Made by a program: the position numbers and the translations under genes
Assembly: GCF_004563925.1 (NCBI RefSeq)
Contig: NZ_SPNJ01000002.1
Span: 1 to 64,000 of the forward strand
Reading direction: 5' to 3'
Length of the DNA: 64,000 nt
From: Herbaspirillum sp. 3R11
GTDB taxonomy: Bacteria; Pseudomonadota; Gammaproteobacteria; Burkholderiales; Burkholderiaceae_D
The notes under the pieces: generated by a model
Databases searched by the model: none
Told to the model about the DNA's origin: nothing
The model's input: the letters and a program-made list of their open reading frames with translations, nothing else
Shown: positions 19,226 to 30,753 of the stretch, one piece after another
Numbering within the stretch: position 1 is the stretch's first letter
Layout: each line of letters begins with the position of its first letter

Positions 19226-20521
19226 ATGTCCCATTTTTCTTACCGCGACGGCGTCCTGCATGCCGAAAACCTGCCCTTGAACGCATTGGCCAAGCAGTTT
19301 GGTTCGCCGCTTTACGTCTATTCCAAGGCAGCGCTGACCGCCAATTACTCCGCTTATGCCGATGCCTGCAAGAAAGCCGGCCGCACTGAAGATGCCGACA
19401 ATGGCGGCGCGCTGGTCTGCTATTCGGTCAAATCGAACTCCAACCTTGCCGTGCTCAACGTGCTGGGCAAGCTCGGTTCGGGCTTCGACATCGTCTCGGG
19501 CGGCGAACTGCTGCGCGTGATTGCCGCCGGCGGAGATCCGCGCAAGGTGATCTTCTCGGGCGTGGGCAAGGGCCGCGATGAAATGCGCCTGGCGCTGCAA
19601 CACGACATCCTGTGCTTCAACGTCGAGTCGATTCCCGAAGTGCATCGCCTCAACGAAGTCGCGGGCGAAGCCGGCAAGCGCGCGCGCATCTCGCTGCGCG
19701 TCAATCCCAACGTCGACGCCAAGACCCATCCGTATATCTCCACCGGCCTCAAGGAAAACAAGTTCGGCGTCGCCTATGAAGACGCGCTGGCCTGCTACCG
19801 CGACGCTGCCGCGCTGCCCAATATTGAAGTGGTCGGCATCGACTGCCACATCGGCTCGCAATTGCTCGACGACGCGCCGTTGCTGGAAGCGCTCGACAAG
19901 GTGATCGAACTGATCGACCAGCTCGAATCGGAAGGCATCGCCATCCACCACCTCGACATCGGCGGCGGCATCGGCATCACTTATGACGACGAACAACCTG
20001 TTCCGGTGGGGGACTACCTGGGCCGTCTGTTCGCCCGCGTCGATGGCTGGCGCAAGGAAAAATACGCCGGCCGTGCGATCAAGGTCATGTTTGAACCGGG
20101 CCGCTCCATCGTCGGCAACGCCGGCGTGCTGGTGACCGAAGTGCAATACCTGAAGCACGGCGAGAGCAAGAATTTCGCCGTGGTCGACGCCGCCATGAAC
20201 GACCTGATGCGTCCGGCCCTGTACGAAGCCTGGCATGGCGTGCAAGTGGTGCAACAGCGTCAGGACGCCGCCAAGACCTATGACGTCGTCGGTCCGGTAT
20301 GCGAATCCGGCGACTGGCTGGCGCGCAGCCGCGAACTGGCGATTGCGCCGGGCGACCTGCTGGCGCTGATGTCGGCCGGCGCCTACGGCATGACCATGGC
20401 CTCCAACTACAACACGCGCGGCCGCGCCGCCGAAGTACTGGTGGACGGCCACCAGGTGCACCTGATCCGCAAGCGTGAAAATCCGGCCGACCTGTTCGCG
20501 CTGGAATCTATCGCCGGCTGA
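19226..20521 (+). CDS. lysA: Diaminopimelate decarboxylase
   Basis: The 431-residue fold-type III PLP enzyme performs the last step of lysine synthesis, meso-diaminopimelate to lysine plus CO2. The PLP lysine is in CYSVKSNSNLAVL (about residue 71), HIGSQL and the glycine-rich DIGGGIGI loop bind phosphate, EPGRSIVGNAG follows, and the CESGDWLA motif gives the dimer-interface substrate cysteine. Length and motifs are complete. It is probably an operon with lptM upstream. The next gene starts 23 bp later on the same strand. Confidence 0.97.
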   Translation: MSHFSYRDGVLHAENLPLNALAKQFGSPLYVYSKAALTANYSAYADACKKAGRTEDADNGGALVCYSVKSNSNLAVLNVLGKLGSGFDIVSGGELLRVIAAGGDPRKVIFSGVGKGRDEMRLALQHDILCFNVESIPEVHRLNEVAGEAGKRARISLRVNPNVDAKTHPYISTGLKENKFGVAYEDALACYRDAAALPNIEVVGIDCHIGSQLLDDAPLLEALDKVIELIDQLESEGIAIHHLDIGGGIGITYDDEQPVPVGDYLGRLFARVDGWRKEKYAGRAIKVMFEPGRSIVGNAGVLVTEVQYLKHGESKNFAVVDAAMNDLMRPALYEAWHGVQVVQQRQDAAKTYDVVGPVCESGDWLARSRELAIAPGDLLALMSAGAYGMTMASNYNTRGRAAEVLVDGHQVHLIRKRENPADLFALESIAG

Positions 20522-20544
20522 TAGCGCCGCCGCCGGGCACGCGC

Positions 20545-21297
20545 ATGGGTCGCATGACTACAGCTGACGCGGCCCGGTTCACCATGCTGGAGGCGGCGTT
20601 CTTCAACCAGGACAGCCCCGCACTGGCGCGCGCCCTGATCGGCAAGGTCCTGCGGCGGCGCTGGAAAAACCAGTGGCTCTCGGCGCGCATCATCGAAACT
20701 GAAGCCTATTGTCTGGACGAGCGAGGCAGCCATGCCTCGCTGGGCTACACCCACAAACGCCGCGCCCTGTTCATGGAGGGCGGCACCATCTACATGTACT
20801 ACGCGCGCGGCGGCGATTCGCTCAACTTCAGCGCCGCCGGTCCGGGCAATGCCGTCCTGATCAAATCAGCCTATCCCTGGATCGACCCGATCGCCGGTCC
20901 CGCCGCGCTGGCGGTGATGCAGGCGGAAAATCCCGATGCGCAGGGCGGCGCTCGCTCCCTTAGCCGGCTCTGCGCAGGTCAGACCTTGCTGTGCAAATCG
21001 CTGGCCTTGCGCGTGCCCGACTGGGATGCCGGCGCCTTCGATCCTGCCGAGTTCTTTGTCGATGACGTCGGCGAAGCGCCGCCGACCCTGATCGAGACCA
21101 CGCGGCTGGGCATCCCGGCCGGCCGCGACGAGCATCTCCCTTACCGTTTCGTCGACCCTGCTTACGCCCGCCATTGCACGCGCAATCCCTTGCGCAAGGG
21201 GCAGAGTGCACCTGCGGATTATCGCTGGGTCGATCGCGACGGTAAGCCGGCGGCCGTGCAGGAATTCCCCCGTGGCGTCATTCCCGTCCCGGGCTGA
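20545..21297 (+). CDS. DNA-3-methyladenine glycosylase (Mpg/AAG family)
   Basis: The 250-residue protein has the AAG fold: LARALIGKVLRRRW, then SARIIETEAYCLDERGSHASLGYT, where ETEAY supplies the catalytic Glu, then FMEGGTIYMYYARGG and a C-terminal GIPAGRDEHLPYRFVD strand. It excises alkylated bases such as 3-methyladenine and hypoxanthine from DNA. The start is uncertain: ATG at 20545, 20554 or 20584 are all in frame and none has a strong ribosome-binding site. It is perhaps translationally coupled to lysA. The N-terminal 10-13 residues are not conserved, so 20584 may be the true start. Confidence 0.9.
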   Translation: MGRMTTADAARFTMLEAAFFNQDSPALARALIGKVLRRRWKNQWLSARIIETEAYCLDERGSHASLGYTHKRRALFMEGGTIYMYYARGGDSLNFSAAGPGNAVLIKSAYPWIDPIAGPAALAVMQAENPDAQGGARSLSRLCAGQTLLCKSLALRVPDWDAGAFDPAEFFVDDVGEAPPTLIETTRLGIPAGRDEHLPYRFVDPAYARHCTRNPLRKGQSAPADYRWVDRDGKPAAVQEFPRGVIPVPG

Positions 21298-21420
21298 TCT
21301 CCGAGGGCGGTCTGCCGGCTTGCCGGAACTCAATAATCCTTCTTTTCGTGCCGGCCGCTCGTGGCGCGAAATTTGCTGACACGCTGCTGTCAGGACGGCA
21401 AAAACCCGCCGTAATGCCGC

Positions 21421-21426
21421 TATAAT
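21421..21426 (+). promoter_or_regulatory. Possible -10 element for the sodium:solute symporter gene
   Basis: An exact TATAAT at 21421-21426, 69 bp before the gene. The -35 region 17 bp upstream (gcaaaa) is poor, so this is tentative. Confidence 0.4.
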
Positions 21427-21495
21427 GCGCGTTTTCGCCTGTCGTCCCTGTCGTTTTTCAGCCCTTTTTCAGCCCCTTTTGCGTAAGGAACATGC

Positions 21496-22947
21496 ATGAA
21501 TGCCCTGATCTGGTTCGTCATACTTTATTGGGTGATTTCAGTCGGTATCGGTCTTTACGCAAGCAGGTACGTCAAGAGCGGCAAGGATTTCGCGATTGCC
21601 GGCCGGGCCTTGCCGATGTCGGTGGTGACGGCGACGGTGTTCGCCACCTGGTTCGGCTCTGAAGCGGTGCTGGGCGTGTCCTCGACCTTCCTCAAGGAAG
21701 GCCTGGGCGGCATCGTGGCTGACCCCTTTGGTTCCTCGCTGTGCCTGATCCTGGTGGGCGTGTTCTTCGCCCGGCCGCTGTACCGCATGAACCTGCTGAC
21801 CATCGGCGACTACTACAAAAAACGTTTTGGCCGCGCCGCTGAAATGCTGGTGACGATCTGCATCGTGATTTCCTACCTCGGCTGGGTGGCGGCGCAGATC
21901 AAGGCGCTCGGCCTGGTCTTCAACGTCGTCTCGGGCGGCTACATCACGATGCAGGCGGGCATGATCATCGGCGCCGCCAGCGTGCTGGTCTATACGCTCA
22001 TGGGCGGCATGTGGGCGGTGGCGATCACCGACTTCCTGCAAATGATCATCGTGGTGGTCGGCATGCTGTACATCGGCTGGGAAGTCTCCGGCATGGTCGG
22101 CGGCCCCGGTGTCGTTATCCAGCATGCGGCCGATGCCGGCAAATTCAATTTCTGGCCCTCACCCTCGCTCAGGGAGGTGATGTGGTTCTTTGCCGCGTGG
22201 ATCACCATGATGCTGGGATCGATCCCGCAGCAGGACGTGTTCCAGCGCGTGATGTCGTCCAAGACCGAGAAGATCGCGCGCAACGCCTCCATCCTCGGCG
22301 GCGTGATTTATTTCGGCTTCGTGTTCATCCCGATCTTCCTGGCGTATTCGGCCACGCTGATCGATCCGGCCATGGTGGCGCGCCTGCTCGAGACCGATTC
22401 GCAGCTGGTGCTGCCGACCCTGATCATGGAAAAAATGCCGGTGTTCGCCCAGGTGATGTTCTTCGGCGCGCTGCTGTCAGCGATCAAGAGCTGCGCCAGC
22501 GCCACGCTGCTGGCGCCGTCGGTGACCTTCACCGAAAACATCATCAAGGAAATCCGCCCCTGGAAGAGCGACAAGGAATTCCTGTTCTCGATGCGCGCGG
22601 TGGTGTTGCTGTTCACGATCGCTGTGACGGTGCTGGCGTTGAACAGCCAGTCGAGCATTTACCAGATGGTCGAAAATGCCTACAAGGTGACGCTGGTTGC
22701 CGCCTTCGTGCCGCTGGCCTTCGGCGTGTACTGGAAGCGCGCCACGCGCCAGGGCGCCCTGGCCGCCATGATCCTCGGCCTGACGACCTGGATCACGCTC
22801 GAATACGTCGCGCCGGAAGGCCTGTGGCCGCCGCAACTGGCCGGTCTGCTGATGAGCGTGGGCGGCATGGTGTTCGGTTCGCTGCTGCCGCAACTGGTGG
22901 CGCCGATTCCGCAGGCGCCGGCTGCGGGCGCACTCAGCGCTGAGTGA
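21496..22947 (+). CDS. Sodium:solute symporter (SSS family)
   Basis: The 483-residue integral membrane protein has about 13 hydrophobic helices. SSS hallmarks include YVKSGKDFAIAGRALP near residue 25, ATWFGSEAVLGVSSTF in helix 2, MNLLTIGDYYKKRFGR, and GALLSAIKSCASATLLAPS in helix 8, where Ser/Thr and Ala residues form the sodium site. It imports an organic solute with Na+. The substrate (candidates in the family: proline, pantothenate, sugars, carboxylates) cannot be deduced, and its neighbours (lysA/glycosylase on one side, trehalose genes on the other) give no clue. Confidence 0.9.
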   Translation: MNALIWFVILYWVISVGIGLYASRYVKSGKDFAIAGRALPMSVVTATVFATWFGSEAVLGVSSTFLKEGLGGIVADPFGSSLCLILVGVFFARPLYRMNLLTIGDYYKKRFGRAAEMLVTICIVISYLGWVAAQIKALGLVFNVVSGGYITMQAGMIIGAASVLVYTLMGGMWAVAITDFLQMIIVVVGMLYIGWEVSGMVGGPGVVIQHAADAGKFNFWPSPSLREVMWFFAAWITMMLGSIPQQDVFQRVMSSKTEKIARNASILGGVIYFGFVFIPIFLAYSATLIDPAMVARLLETDSQLVLPTLIMEKMPVFAQVMFFGALLSAIKSCASATLLAPSVTFTENIIKEIRPWKSDKEFLFSMRAVVLLFTIAVTVLALNSQSSIYQMVENAYKVTLVAAFVPLAFGVYWKRATRQGALAAMILGLTTWITLEYVAPEGLWPPQLAGLLMSVGGMVFGSLLPQLVAPIPQAPAAGALSAE

Positions 22948-23190
22948 GCACCGACTGATCTCGTCCTGACTTTCTTCCCTGCGCGATTCGCATTTTCTGC
23001 GGATCGCTCAGGGGGCGCACCACCTTCCCTCTACCTTCCTCGTACGCTTCCCTTCTGTTTTGCAATGGTCATCACGACCGTTCGCCTCGCATTTCTTCCT
23101 TGCTGAATTCGGCCGTTTTCTTGTGCTCGCGGAAAGTTGTTGTCGAAAAACCAATTGGAACTAATCACTATTAAATCGACCTCATTGAGC

Positions 23191-23934
23191 ATGTCTCTGC
23201 AAACTCATGAATACGATTTTTCCGCTGATGCATTGTTTCTCGACTTCGACGGCACCCTGGTGAATCTGGCTCCCGAGCCTGACAGCGTGGTCCCGGCGCC
23301 GGACCTGATCGAGATGCTGCAGCAGCTCCAAACACGCGCGAACGGTGCGCTGGCGGTCGTCAGCGGCCGGCCGGTGGCGCAGCTCGACCACTACCTGGCG
23401 CCGCTGCGCCTGCCTGCCGCCGGCGTGCACGGCCTTGAGCGCCGCGATGCCTCCGGGCGGCTGGTGCAACTTGCCGCGCCCTCCACCGATGAACTGATGG
23501 AGCGGCTCGCGCCGTTCGTCGCGCGTCATCCCGGCTTGCTGCTGGAACCCAAGCGCGGTGCGCTGGCGCTGCATTACCGCAAGGCGCCGCATCTGGAACA
23601 GGCCTGTATCGAAGCGATGAATTACGCGGTCGCCCACGTACCGGGCTTCAGCGTCCTGCGCGGCAAGATGGTGGTCGAAGCCAAGGCGGCGCTGGCCGAT
23701 AAAGGCGACGCCATTGCGGCGTTCATGCGGGAAGCGCCGTTCACCGGACGCCGTCCGGTATTCGTCGGCGACGACGTCACCGATGAAGCCGGTTTCAACT
23801 GGGTGCAGACCCTGGGCGGCGGACTTGGCATCAAGATCGGCGAAGGCGAGAGCCGGGCGCAGATGCGCCTGGACAATCCGGCCGCCTTGCATCAATGGCT
23901 GGAGCAGGCGCTGCGGGTTGCACCGCGGGTCTGA
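23191..23934 (+). CDS. otsB: Trehalose-6-phosphate phosphatase
   Basis: The ATG at 23191 gives 247 residues. The HAD motif I is FLDFDGTLV at residues 13-21 (nucleophile Asp15, acid Asp17). SGRPVAQLD is motif II, the lysine lies in VEAKAALADKG, and GDDVTDEAGF is the acidic motif. It removes phosphate from trehalose-6-phosphate, completing OtsA/OtsB trehalose synthesis in the cytoplasm. It is the first gene of otsB-GH15-otsA. The 243 bp upstream are pyrimidine-rich with no clear promoter. An upstream TTG at 23137 is possible but lacks support. Confidence 0.94.
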   Translation: MSLQTHEYDFSADALFLDFDGTLVNLAPEPDSVVPAPDLIEMLQQLQTRANGALAVVSGRPVAQLDHYLAPLRLPAAGVHGLERRDASGRLVQLAAPSTDELMERLAPFVARHPGLLLEPKRGALALHYRKAPHLEQACIEAMNYAVAHVPGFSVLRGKMVVEAKAALADKGDAIAAFMREAPFTGRRPVFVGDDVTDEAGFNWVQTLGGGLGIKIGEGESRAQMRLDNPAALHQWLEQALRVAPRV

Positions 23935-24018
23935 CACCGGCGCCATTCTGAAATGAAAACCAGCAAGTGATTTCACCGCTCCGGCGACAACAAAAAAAGT
24001 AAAGAGAGGAAAGGCAGC

Positions 24019-25872
24019 ATGAGCACGTCATCCATCGATACCCCCAGCAACGACACCTCCACCGGCGTCAGCAATGACGGCGACCGGCCTTCCACTTCTT
24101 CCCTCGACCTCGGCGTTGTCGGCAACTGTTCCTACAGCGCGCTGATCGACAAGCTCGGCCGCGTGGTGTGGTGCTGCCTGCCGCGCTTCGACGGCGACCC
24201 GGTGTTCAACGCCTTGCTTGATCCGGGCGAGAGCGGCAGCCTGTGGAGTTTCGAGCTGGAGAATTTTTCGCACAGCGAGCAGTGGTACGAGCCGAATACC
24301 GCCGTGCTGAAAACGCGTCTGTACGACACGCTGGGGCAGGGCGTCGAGATCACCGACTTTGCGCCGCGCTTTGCCAGTCGCGGACGGTTCTTCCGCCCGC
24401 AGATGCTGGTGCGCCGCGTGCTGCCGCTCAACGGGGCGCCGCGTTTGCGCGTACAGCTGCGACCGCGTTTCGACTGGGGTCGCGAAGTGCCCAAGATCAC
24501 GCGCGGCAGCAATCACGTGCGCTACGTCGGTTCCGAGATGACGCTGCGCCTGAACACCGATGCGCCGATCAGCTACCTGCTCGACGAGACGGCGTTCGTG
24601 ATCAGCCGGCCGTTCAACTTCCTGCTCGGTCCCGATGAAACGCTGACCGGCGGCATCGGCGACACCGCACGCAGCTTCGAGCAGGAAACCGTCACCTACT
24701 GGCGCAACTGGAGCCGCAGCCTGGCCACGCCGCTGGAGTGGCAGGCCGCCGTGATCCGCGCCGCCATCACGCTCAAGATGTCGGTGTATGAAGACACCGG
24801 CGCCATCATCGCCGCCATGACCACCAGCGTGCCGGAAGCGCCGGGCAGCGCGCGCAACTGGGACTATCGCTACTGCTGGCTACGCGACGCCTTCTTCGTA
24901 GTGCGCGCGCTCAACAGCATTTCCGAACTCGGCACCATGGAAGACTATTTGCGCTGGCTCACCAACGTGGTGGTGCGGTCGGCCGGTGGCCACGTGCAGC
25001 CGCTGTACGGCATCGGCCTTGAAGAGGCGCTGCCGGAACAGATCCTCGACCATTTGCCGGGCTATCGCCATCACGCCCCGGTGCGCGTCGGCAACCAGGC
25101 TTACGAGCATTTCCAGCACGACGTCTACGGCAACATCATCCTCGGCGCGGCGCAGGCTTTCCACGATGCGCGGCTGCATCATCGCGCCGGCGCTGAGCAG
25201 TTCAAGCACCTGGAAGCAGTGGGCGAACGCGCCTTTGAAATGTACGACCGCCCTGATGCCGGCATGTGGGAGTTGCGCACGCGTTCGCGCATCCATACCT
25301 CGTCGGCGCTGATGAGCTGGGCCGCCTGCGACCGCCTCGGCAAGATCGCCTCGCGGCTTGAACTCGACGAGCGCGCACGCTACTGGCATGAGCGCGCCGA
25401 GATGATCGGCAAGCGCATCCTGACCGAAGCCTGGAACGAGGAGCGCCAGACCTATGCCGAAAGTTTCGGCGGCCGCGACCTCGACGCCAGCGTCTTGCTG
25501 ATGGTCGAAGTCGGCCTGATCGCGCCGACCGACAAGCGCTTCATTGCCACCGTCGACGCGCTGGAAAAATACCTGTGCGACGGCCCCTACATGCGCCGCT
25601 ACGAAGCGCCCGACGATTTCGGCCGGCCCGAAACCGCCTTCAACATCTGCACCTTCTGGCGCATCGACGCGCTCGCGCGCATCGGCCGCAAGGAACAGGC
25701 GCGCGAGATTTTCGAAGCCATGCTGGCGGCGCGCAACCACGTCGGCCTGCTGTCGGAAGACACGCATCCGGTCACCGGCCAGATGTGGGGCAACTTCCCG
25801 CAGACCTATTCGATGGTCGGGATCATCAACTGCGCGATGCGACTGTCCGCATCATGGGAGAGCGTCATTTAA
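24019..25872 (+). CDS. Glycoside hydrolase family 15 protein (trehalase or glucoamylase-like)
   Basis: The 617-residue protein starts after gagaggaaagg. An N-terminal beta-sandwich (about residues 30-250, from LGVVGNCSYSALIDKLGRVVWCCLPRFD) precedes an (alpha/alpha)6 barrel with RNWDYRYCWLRDAFFV near 278-293 and a C-terminal QTYSMVGIINCAMRLS. These are bacterial GH15 features. Members hydrolyse alpha-glucosides, and some are acid trehalases. Sitting between otsB and otsA, it most likely acts on trehalose or on glucans connected with it, giving a synthesis-plus-turnover operon. There is no signal peptide, so it is cytoplasmic. Confidence 0.88.
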   Translation: MSTSSIDTPSNDTSTGVSNDGDRPSTSSLDLGVVGNCSYSALIDKLGRVVWCCLPRFDGDPVFNALLDPGESGSLWSFELENFSHSEQWYEPNTAVLKTRLYDTLGQGVEITDFAPRFASRGRFFRPQMLVRRVLPLNGAPRLRVQLRPRFDWGREVPKITRGSNHVRYVGSEMTLRLNTDAPISYLLDETAFVISRPFNFLLGPDETLTGGIGDTARSFEQETVTYWRNWSRSLATPLEWQAAVIRAAITLKMSVYEDTGAIIAAMTTSVPEAPGSARNWDYRYCWLRDAFFVVRALNSISELGTMEDYLRWLTNVVVRSAGGHVQPLYGIGLEEALPEQILDHLPGYRHHAPVRVGNQAYEHFQHDVYGNIILGAAQAFHDARLHHRAGAEQFKHLEAVGERAFEMYDRPDAGMWELRTRSRIHTSSALMSWAACDRLGKIASRLELDERARYWHERAEMIGKRILTEAWNEERQTYAESFGGRDLDASVLLMVEVGLIAPTDKRFIATVDALEKYLCDGPYMRRYEAPDDFGRPETAFNICTFWRIDALARIGRKEQAREIFEAMLAARNHVGLLSEDTHPVTGQMWGNFPQTYSMVGIINCAMRLSASWESVI

Positions 25873-25945
25873 ACGCTTGCTTCAGCCACGCTCAACAACA
25901 TCAGAACCGCAATTTTCACCTACACAACAACAAAGGAGTTTCGCC

Positions 25946-27322
25946 ATGTCTCGCCTCGTCGTAGTTTCTAATCGTCTCGCAGATCCGCGCAAGCCGGCGG
26001 CCGGGGGACTGGCGGTGGCGCTTGGCGAAACCCTCAAACGCACCGGCGGCCTGTGGTTCGGCTGGAGCGGCAAGGTGGTCGAAGACGGCACTCCCGGCGA
26101 AGGCGCACTGCACATCAACCAGGCCGGGCCGGTGACGCTGGCCGAACTCGACCTGTGCGCCGAAGATCACGACGCCTACTATCGCGGCTACGCCAACGGC
26201 GTGCTGTGGCCGGTATTCCACTACCGCCTCGACCTGGCGCATTTCGAATCAGGCCATCTGGGTGGCTATCGCCGCGTCAACCAGCTGTTCGCGCGCAAGC
26301 TGATGCCGCTGCTCAAGCCTGATGACCTGATCTGGATCCACGACTATCACCTGATTCCGCTGGCCGCCGAATTGCGCGCCATGGGCTGCGGTAACCGCAT
26401 CGGTTTTTTCCTGCACATCCCGCTGCCGCCGCCGCAAATCCTGGCGGCGATTCCTTCGCATGAATGGCTGATGCGGGCGTTGTTTGCCTATGACCTGGTG
26501 GGCTTTCAGACGGAAGCGGATCTGCAGCATTTTTCGAACTACGTCAAAGCGGAGGCCACTGCCGAGACCGTCGGTGCGAGCCAGTTCCGCGCCTTCAACA
26601 GCACGGTGCAGGCCAAGGCCTTCCCGATCGGCATCGACGTCGACGATTTCCAGCGTCTCGGCCGGGCACGCGAGGCGCGCGAGACCTTCGAGAACACGCG
26701 CAAGGAATATTCGCGGCGACGCCTGCTGATCGGCGTCGACCGGCTCGATTACTCCAAGGGCTTGCCACATCGCATCCGCGCCTTCCGCGAGCTGTTGCAG
26801 CACTATCCGGAAAACCGCCACAGCGCCACGCTGCTGCAGGTGGCCTCGCCGAGCCGTGAAGACGTTGATGCCTACGCCGACATCCAGCGCGAGCTGGAAA
26901 GCCTGTGCGGCGCCATCAACGGCGACTATGGCGACTTCGAATGGATGCCGATCCGCTACATGCACCGCACCGTCGCGCGCAAACGCCTGCCGGGTTTGTA
27001 TCGCGCCTGCGCGGTGGCGCTGGTGACACCGCTACGCGACGGCATGAACCTGGTCGCCAAGGAATTCGTCGCGGCCCAGGACGAGGAGGATCCCGGTGTG
27101 CTGGTGCTGTCGCGTTTCGCCGGCGCCGCCGAGCAGATGAAGGAAGCCTTGCTGGTCAACCCGTACGACACGCATGGCACCGCCGAAGCCATCCAGCACG
27201 CCTTGCAGATGCCGCTGGAAGAACGCAAGCAACGTCACGCCGCCTTGCTGGCAACGATACGCAAGTACGACGTGCACTGGTGGTGCAACAGTTTCCTTGA
27301 TACATTGGAACAATCCCGTTGA
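25946..27322 (+). CDS. otsA: Alpha,alpha-trehalose-phosphate synthase (UDP-forming)
   Basis: The start at 25946 is set by aaggag eight bases upstream and by the family N-terminus [17 protein letters not shown] longer open frame from 25544 overlaps the GH15 gene and is spurious. The 458-residue GT20 enzyme (E. coli 474) has the acceptor motif [25 protein letters not shown], and the donor motif [18 protein letters not shown]. It joins UDP-glucose and glucose-6-phosphate to trehalose-6-phosphate. It is last in the operon, 73 bp after the GH15 gene. Trehalose probably serves osmotic and desiccation tolerance. Confidence 0.96.
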   Translation: MSRLVVVSNRLADPRKPAAGGLAVALGETLKRTGGLWFGWSGKVVEDGTPGEGALHINQAGPVTLAELDLCAEDHDAYYRGYANGVLWPVFHYRLDLAHFESGHLGGYRRVNQLFARKLMPLLKPDDLIWIHDYHLIPLAAELRAMGCGNRIGFFLHIPLPPPQILAAIPSHEWLMRALFAYDLVGFQTEADLQHFSNYVKAEATAETVGASQFRAFNSTVQAKAFPIGIDVDDFQRLGRAREARETFENTRKEYSRRRLLIGVDRLDYSKGLPHRIRAFRELLQHYPENRHSATLLQVASPSREDVDAYADIQRELESLCGAINGDYGDFEWMPIRYMHRTVARKRLPGLYRACAVALVTPLRDGMNLVAKEFVAAQDEEDPGVLVLSRFAGAAEQMKEALLVNPYDTHGTAEAIQHALQMPLEERKQRHAALLATIRKYDVHWWCNSFLDTLEQSR

Positions 27323-27454
27323 AAATTCTCTTTTGTAGCGAATACGGCAAATAATCGAGCGGTTTTGTTGCTCCCCGGCAGTCCGCGCGGGCCTGTGAGG
27401 CCTGTGTTGCGCCGCCCGCACGCAGCGGACTCGTAAAAACGGCTGAAAAACCTT

Positions 27455-27460
27455 TATAAT
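27455..27460 (+). promoter_or_regulatory. Possible -10 element for fmdB
   Basis: An exact TATAAT 34 bp before the fmdB start. The -35 region (cgtaaa) is weak. Confidence 0.45.
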
Positions 27461-27494
27461 TCAGGGTTTTGGACGATTTTTGCCGGAGTAATTC

Positions 27495-27881
27495 ATGCCG
27501 ATTTACGCGTATCGCTGCGAAGTGTGTGGTTTTGCCAAAGATGTGCTGCAGAAGATGTCTGACGACGCTTTGACCGTCTGTCCGTCCTGCGGCAAGGATG
27601 GCTTTCGCAAACAACTGACCGCCGCCGGATTCCAGCTCAAGGGCTCGGGCTGGTATGTGACCGATTTCCGCGGCAATGGCAGCGGCGTCGCCAACAGCAC
27701 CGGCGCTACCGGCACCGCTCTGCCTGCCAGCGAAGCGCCGGCGTCGGGCGAAGCCGGTGCAGGTTCTGCCGCGCCTGCCGCCGCTCCTGCTCCAGCCCCG
27801 GCTCCTGCCGCCCCGGCGGCGGCGCCAGCTGCTGCAGCCCCGAGTGCTCCCAAGGCACCCAGCACCCCAAGCGCTTCCTGA
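27495..27881 (+). CDS. FmdB-family zinc ribbon protein
   Basis: The 128-residue protein opens MPIYAYRCEVCGFAKDVLQKMSD and carries a CxxC (residues 8-11) and a second CPSCGK (residues about 33-38), forming a zinc ribbon. It continues FRKQLTAAGFQLKGSGWYVTDFR, all typical of the FmdB regulatory-protein family. The last 60 residues are a low-complexity Ala/Pro tail (AAPAPAPAPAA) encoded by GC-rich repeats. Function is unknown. It is the first gene of a cluster with the DUF502 protein and aspS that is widespread in Burkholderiales. Confidence 0.9.
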   Translation: MPIYAYRCEVCGFAKDVLQKMSDDALTVCPSCGKDGFRKQLTAAGFQLKGSGWYVTDFRGNGSGVANSTGATGTALPASEAPASGEAGAGSAAPAAAPAPAPAPAAPAAAPAAAAPSAPKAPSTPSAS

Positions 27882-27904
27882 GCGCCACCGCGAAAAGCCA
27901 CCCC

Positions 27905-28552
27905 ATGCGCAAATACTTCATCACCGGCCTGCTGATTCTGGTCCCCCTGGCAATTACGCTGTGGGTGCTCAACCTGATCATCGGCACCATGGATCAGTCG
28001 CTGCTGCTGCTGCCCGTAAGCTGGCGGCCGGAAGCGCTGGTCGGTTTCCGCATTCCAGGCCTAGGCACCATCCTGACGCTGCTGATCATCTTCCTCACCG
28101 GCCTGGCCACGCGCAACTTCATCGGCCGCCAGGTGGTGTCGCTGTGGGAAGGCCTGCTGACCCGCATCCCGGTGGTCAAGTCGATCTACTCCAGCGTCAA
28201 GCAAGTGTCCGACACGCTGTTCTCGTCGTCCGGCAACGCCTTCCGCAAGGCGGTGCTGGTGCAGTATCCGCGCCAGGGTTCGTGGACCATCGCTTTCCTG
28301 ACCGGCATCCCCGGCGGTGAAGTGAAGAACCACCTGCAAGGCGTCGACTACGTCAGCCTGTACGTGCCGACCACGCCGAATCCGACCTCGGGATTTTTCC
28401 TGATGGTGCCGCGCGCCGACACCATCGAGCTGGACATGAGCGTCGACGAAGCGCTCAAGTACATCGTCTCGATGGGCGTGGTGGCGCCGGAAATGCAAGC
28501 CGACAAGAAGATCATCACCGACATCGCCGCCGACGCGGCGAATCATAATTGA
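27905..28552 (+). CDS. DUF502 family inner-membrane protein
   Basis: The 215-residue protein has two hydrophobic helices: residues 4-25 (YFITGLLILVPLAITLWVLN) and about 58-80 (ILTLLIIFLTGLATRN). The latter is followed by the DUF502 motif GRQVVSLWEGLLTRIPVVKSIYSSVKQVSDTL, then a soluble C-terminal domain with VSLYVPTTPNPTSGFFLMVPR. Function is unknown. It starts 23 bp after fmdB and is probably cotranscribed with it and aspS. Confidence 0.92.
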   Translation: MRKYFITGLLILVPLAITLWVLNLIIGTMDQSLLLLPVSWRPEALVGFRIPGLGTILTLLIIFLTGLATRNFIGRQVVSLWEGLLTRIPVVKSIYSSVKQVSDTLFSSSGNAFRKAVLVQYPRQGSWTIAFLTGIPGGEVKNHLQGVDYVSLYVPTTPNPTSGFFLMVPRADTIELDMSVDEALKYIVSMGVVAPEMQADKKIITDIAADAANHN

Positions 28553-28690
28553 AGGGGCGTTCAGCGCTCCGCAAGAATTGACAGCGCTGTTCTGCCCCGC
28601 CTTCGCCCGCCAGCAGCACAGAACACAAGAAGCCAAGAAGCAAAAATACTGAATCAAACGAAACTGAAAACGGAATAACGGAACCTGAAT

Positions 28691-30496
<1,806 letters not shown>

Positions 30497-30520
30497 GGGT
30501 AGCAAGCAACATAGTCACAT

Positions 30521-30545
30521 CGTCCGCGCCTGATCCGCGCGGACG
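30521..30545 (+). terminator. Stem-loop downstream of aspS
   Basis: Perfect 9-bp stem cgtccgcgc / gcgcggacg (30521-30529, 30537-30545) with a 7-base loop and no T-run. It may act with the following hairpin. Confidence 0.45.
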
Positions 30546-30558
30546 GGCAAGTCGAAAG

Positions 30559-30591
30559 AAGGCGCGTGCAGCAATGCATTGCGCCTTTTTT
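30559..30591 (+). terminator. Rho-independent terminator of aspS
   Basis: aaggcgc (30559-30565) pairs with gcgcctt (30581-30587), with an inner tgca/tgca pairing, followed by a T-run to 30591. It ends the fmdB-DUF502-aspS unit. Confidence 0.78.
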
Positions 30592-30753
30592 CATGGGCGC
30601 ATGGTTTCGCGCTATTCACTACTGCAGCAACGATCCGGTATAAATCTTTTCCGCATGCATGCGCTGCAAGCATGGCGACATGCGCAGATATCATTTCCGG
30701 CTTGCTTCTTGCTGGTCCTATCATCGGACGCATATCCATCAAGGGGAGAGACC

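Noticed and set aside
25544..25945. Possible N-terminal extension of otsA
   Set aside because: It lies inside the GH15 gene in another frame; the proper OtsA N-terminus and ribosome-binding site are at 25946.
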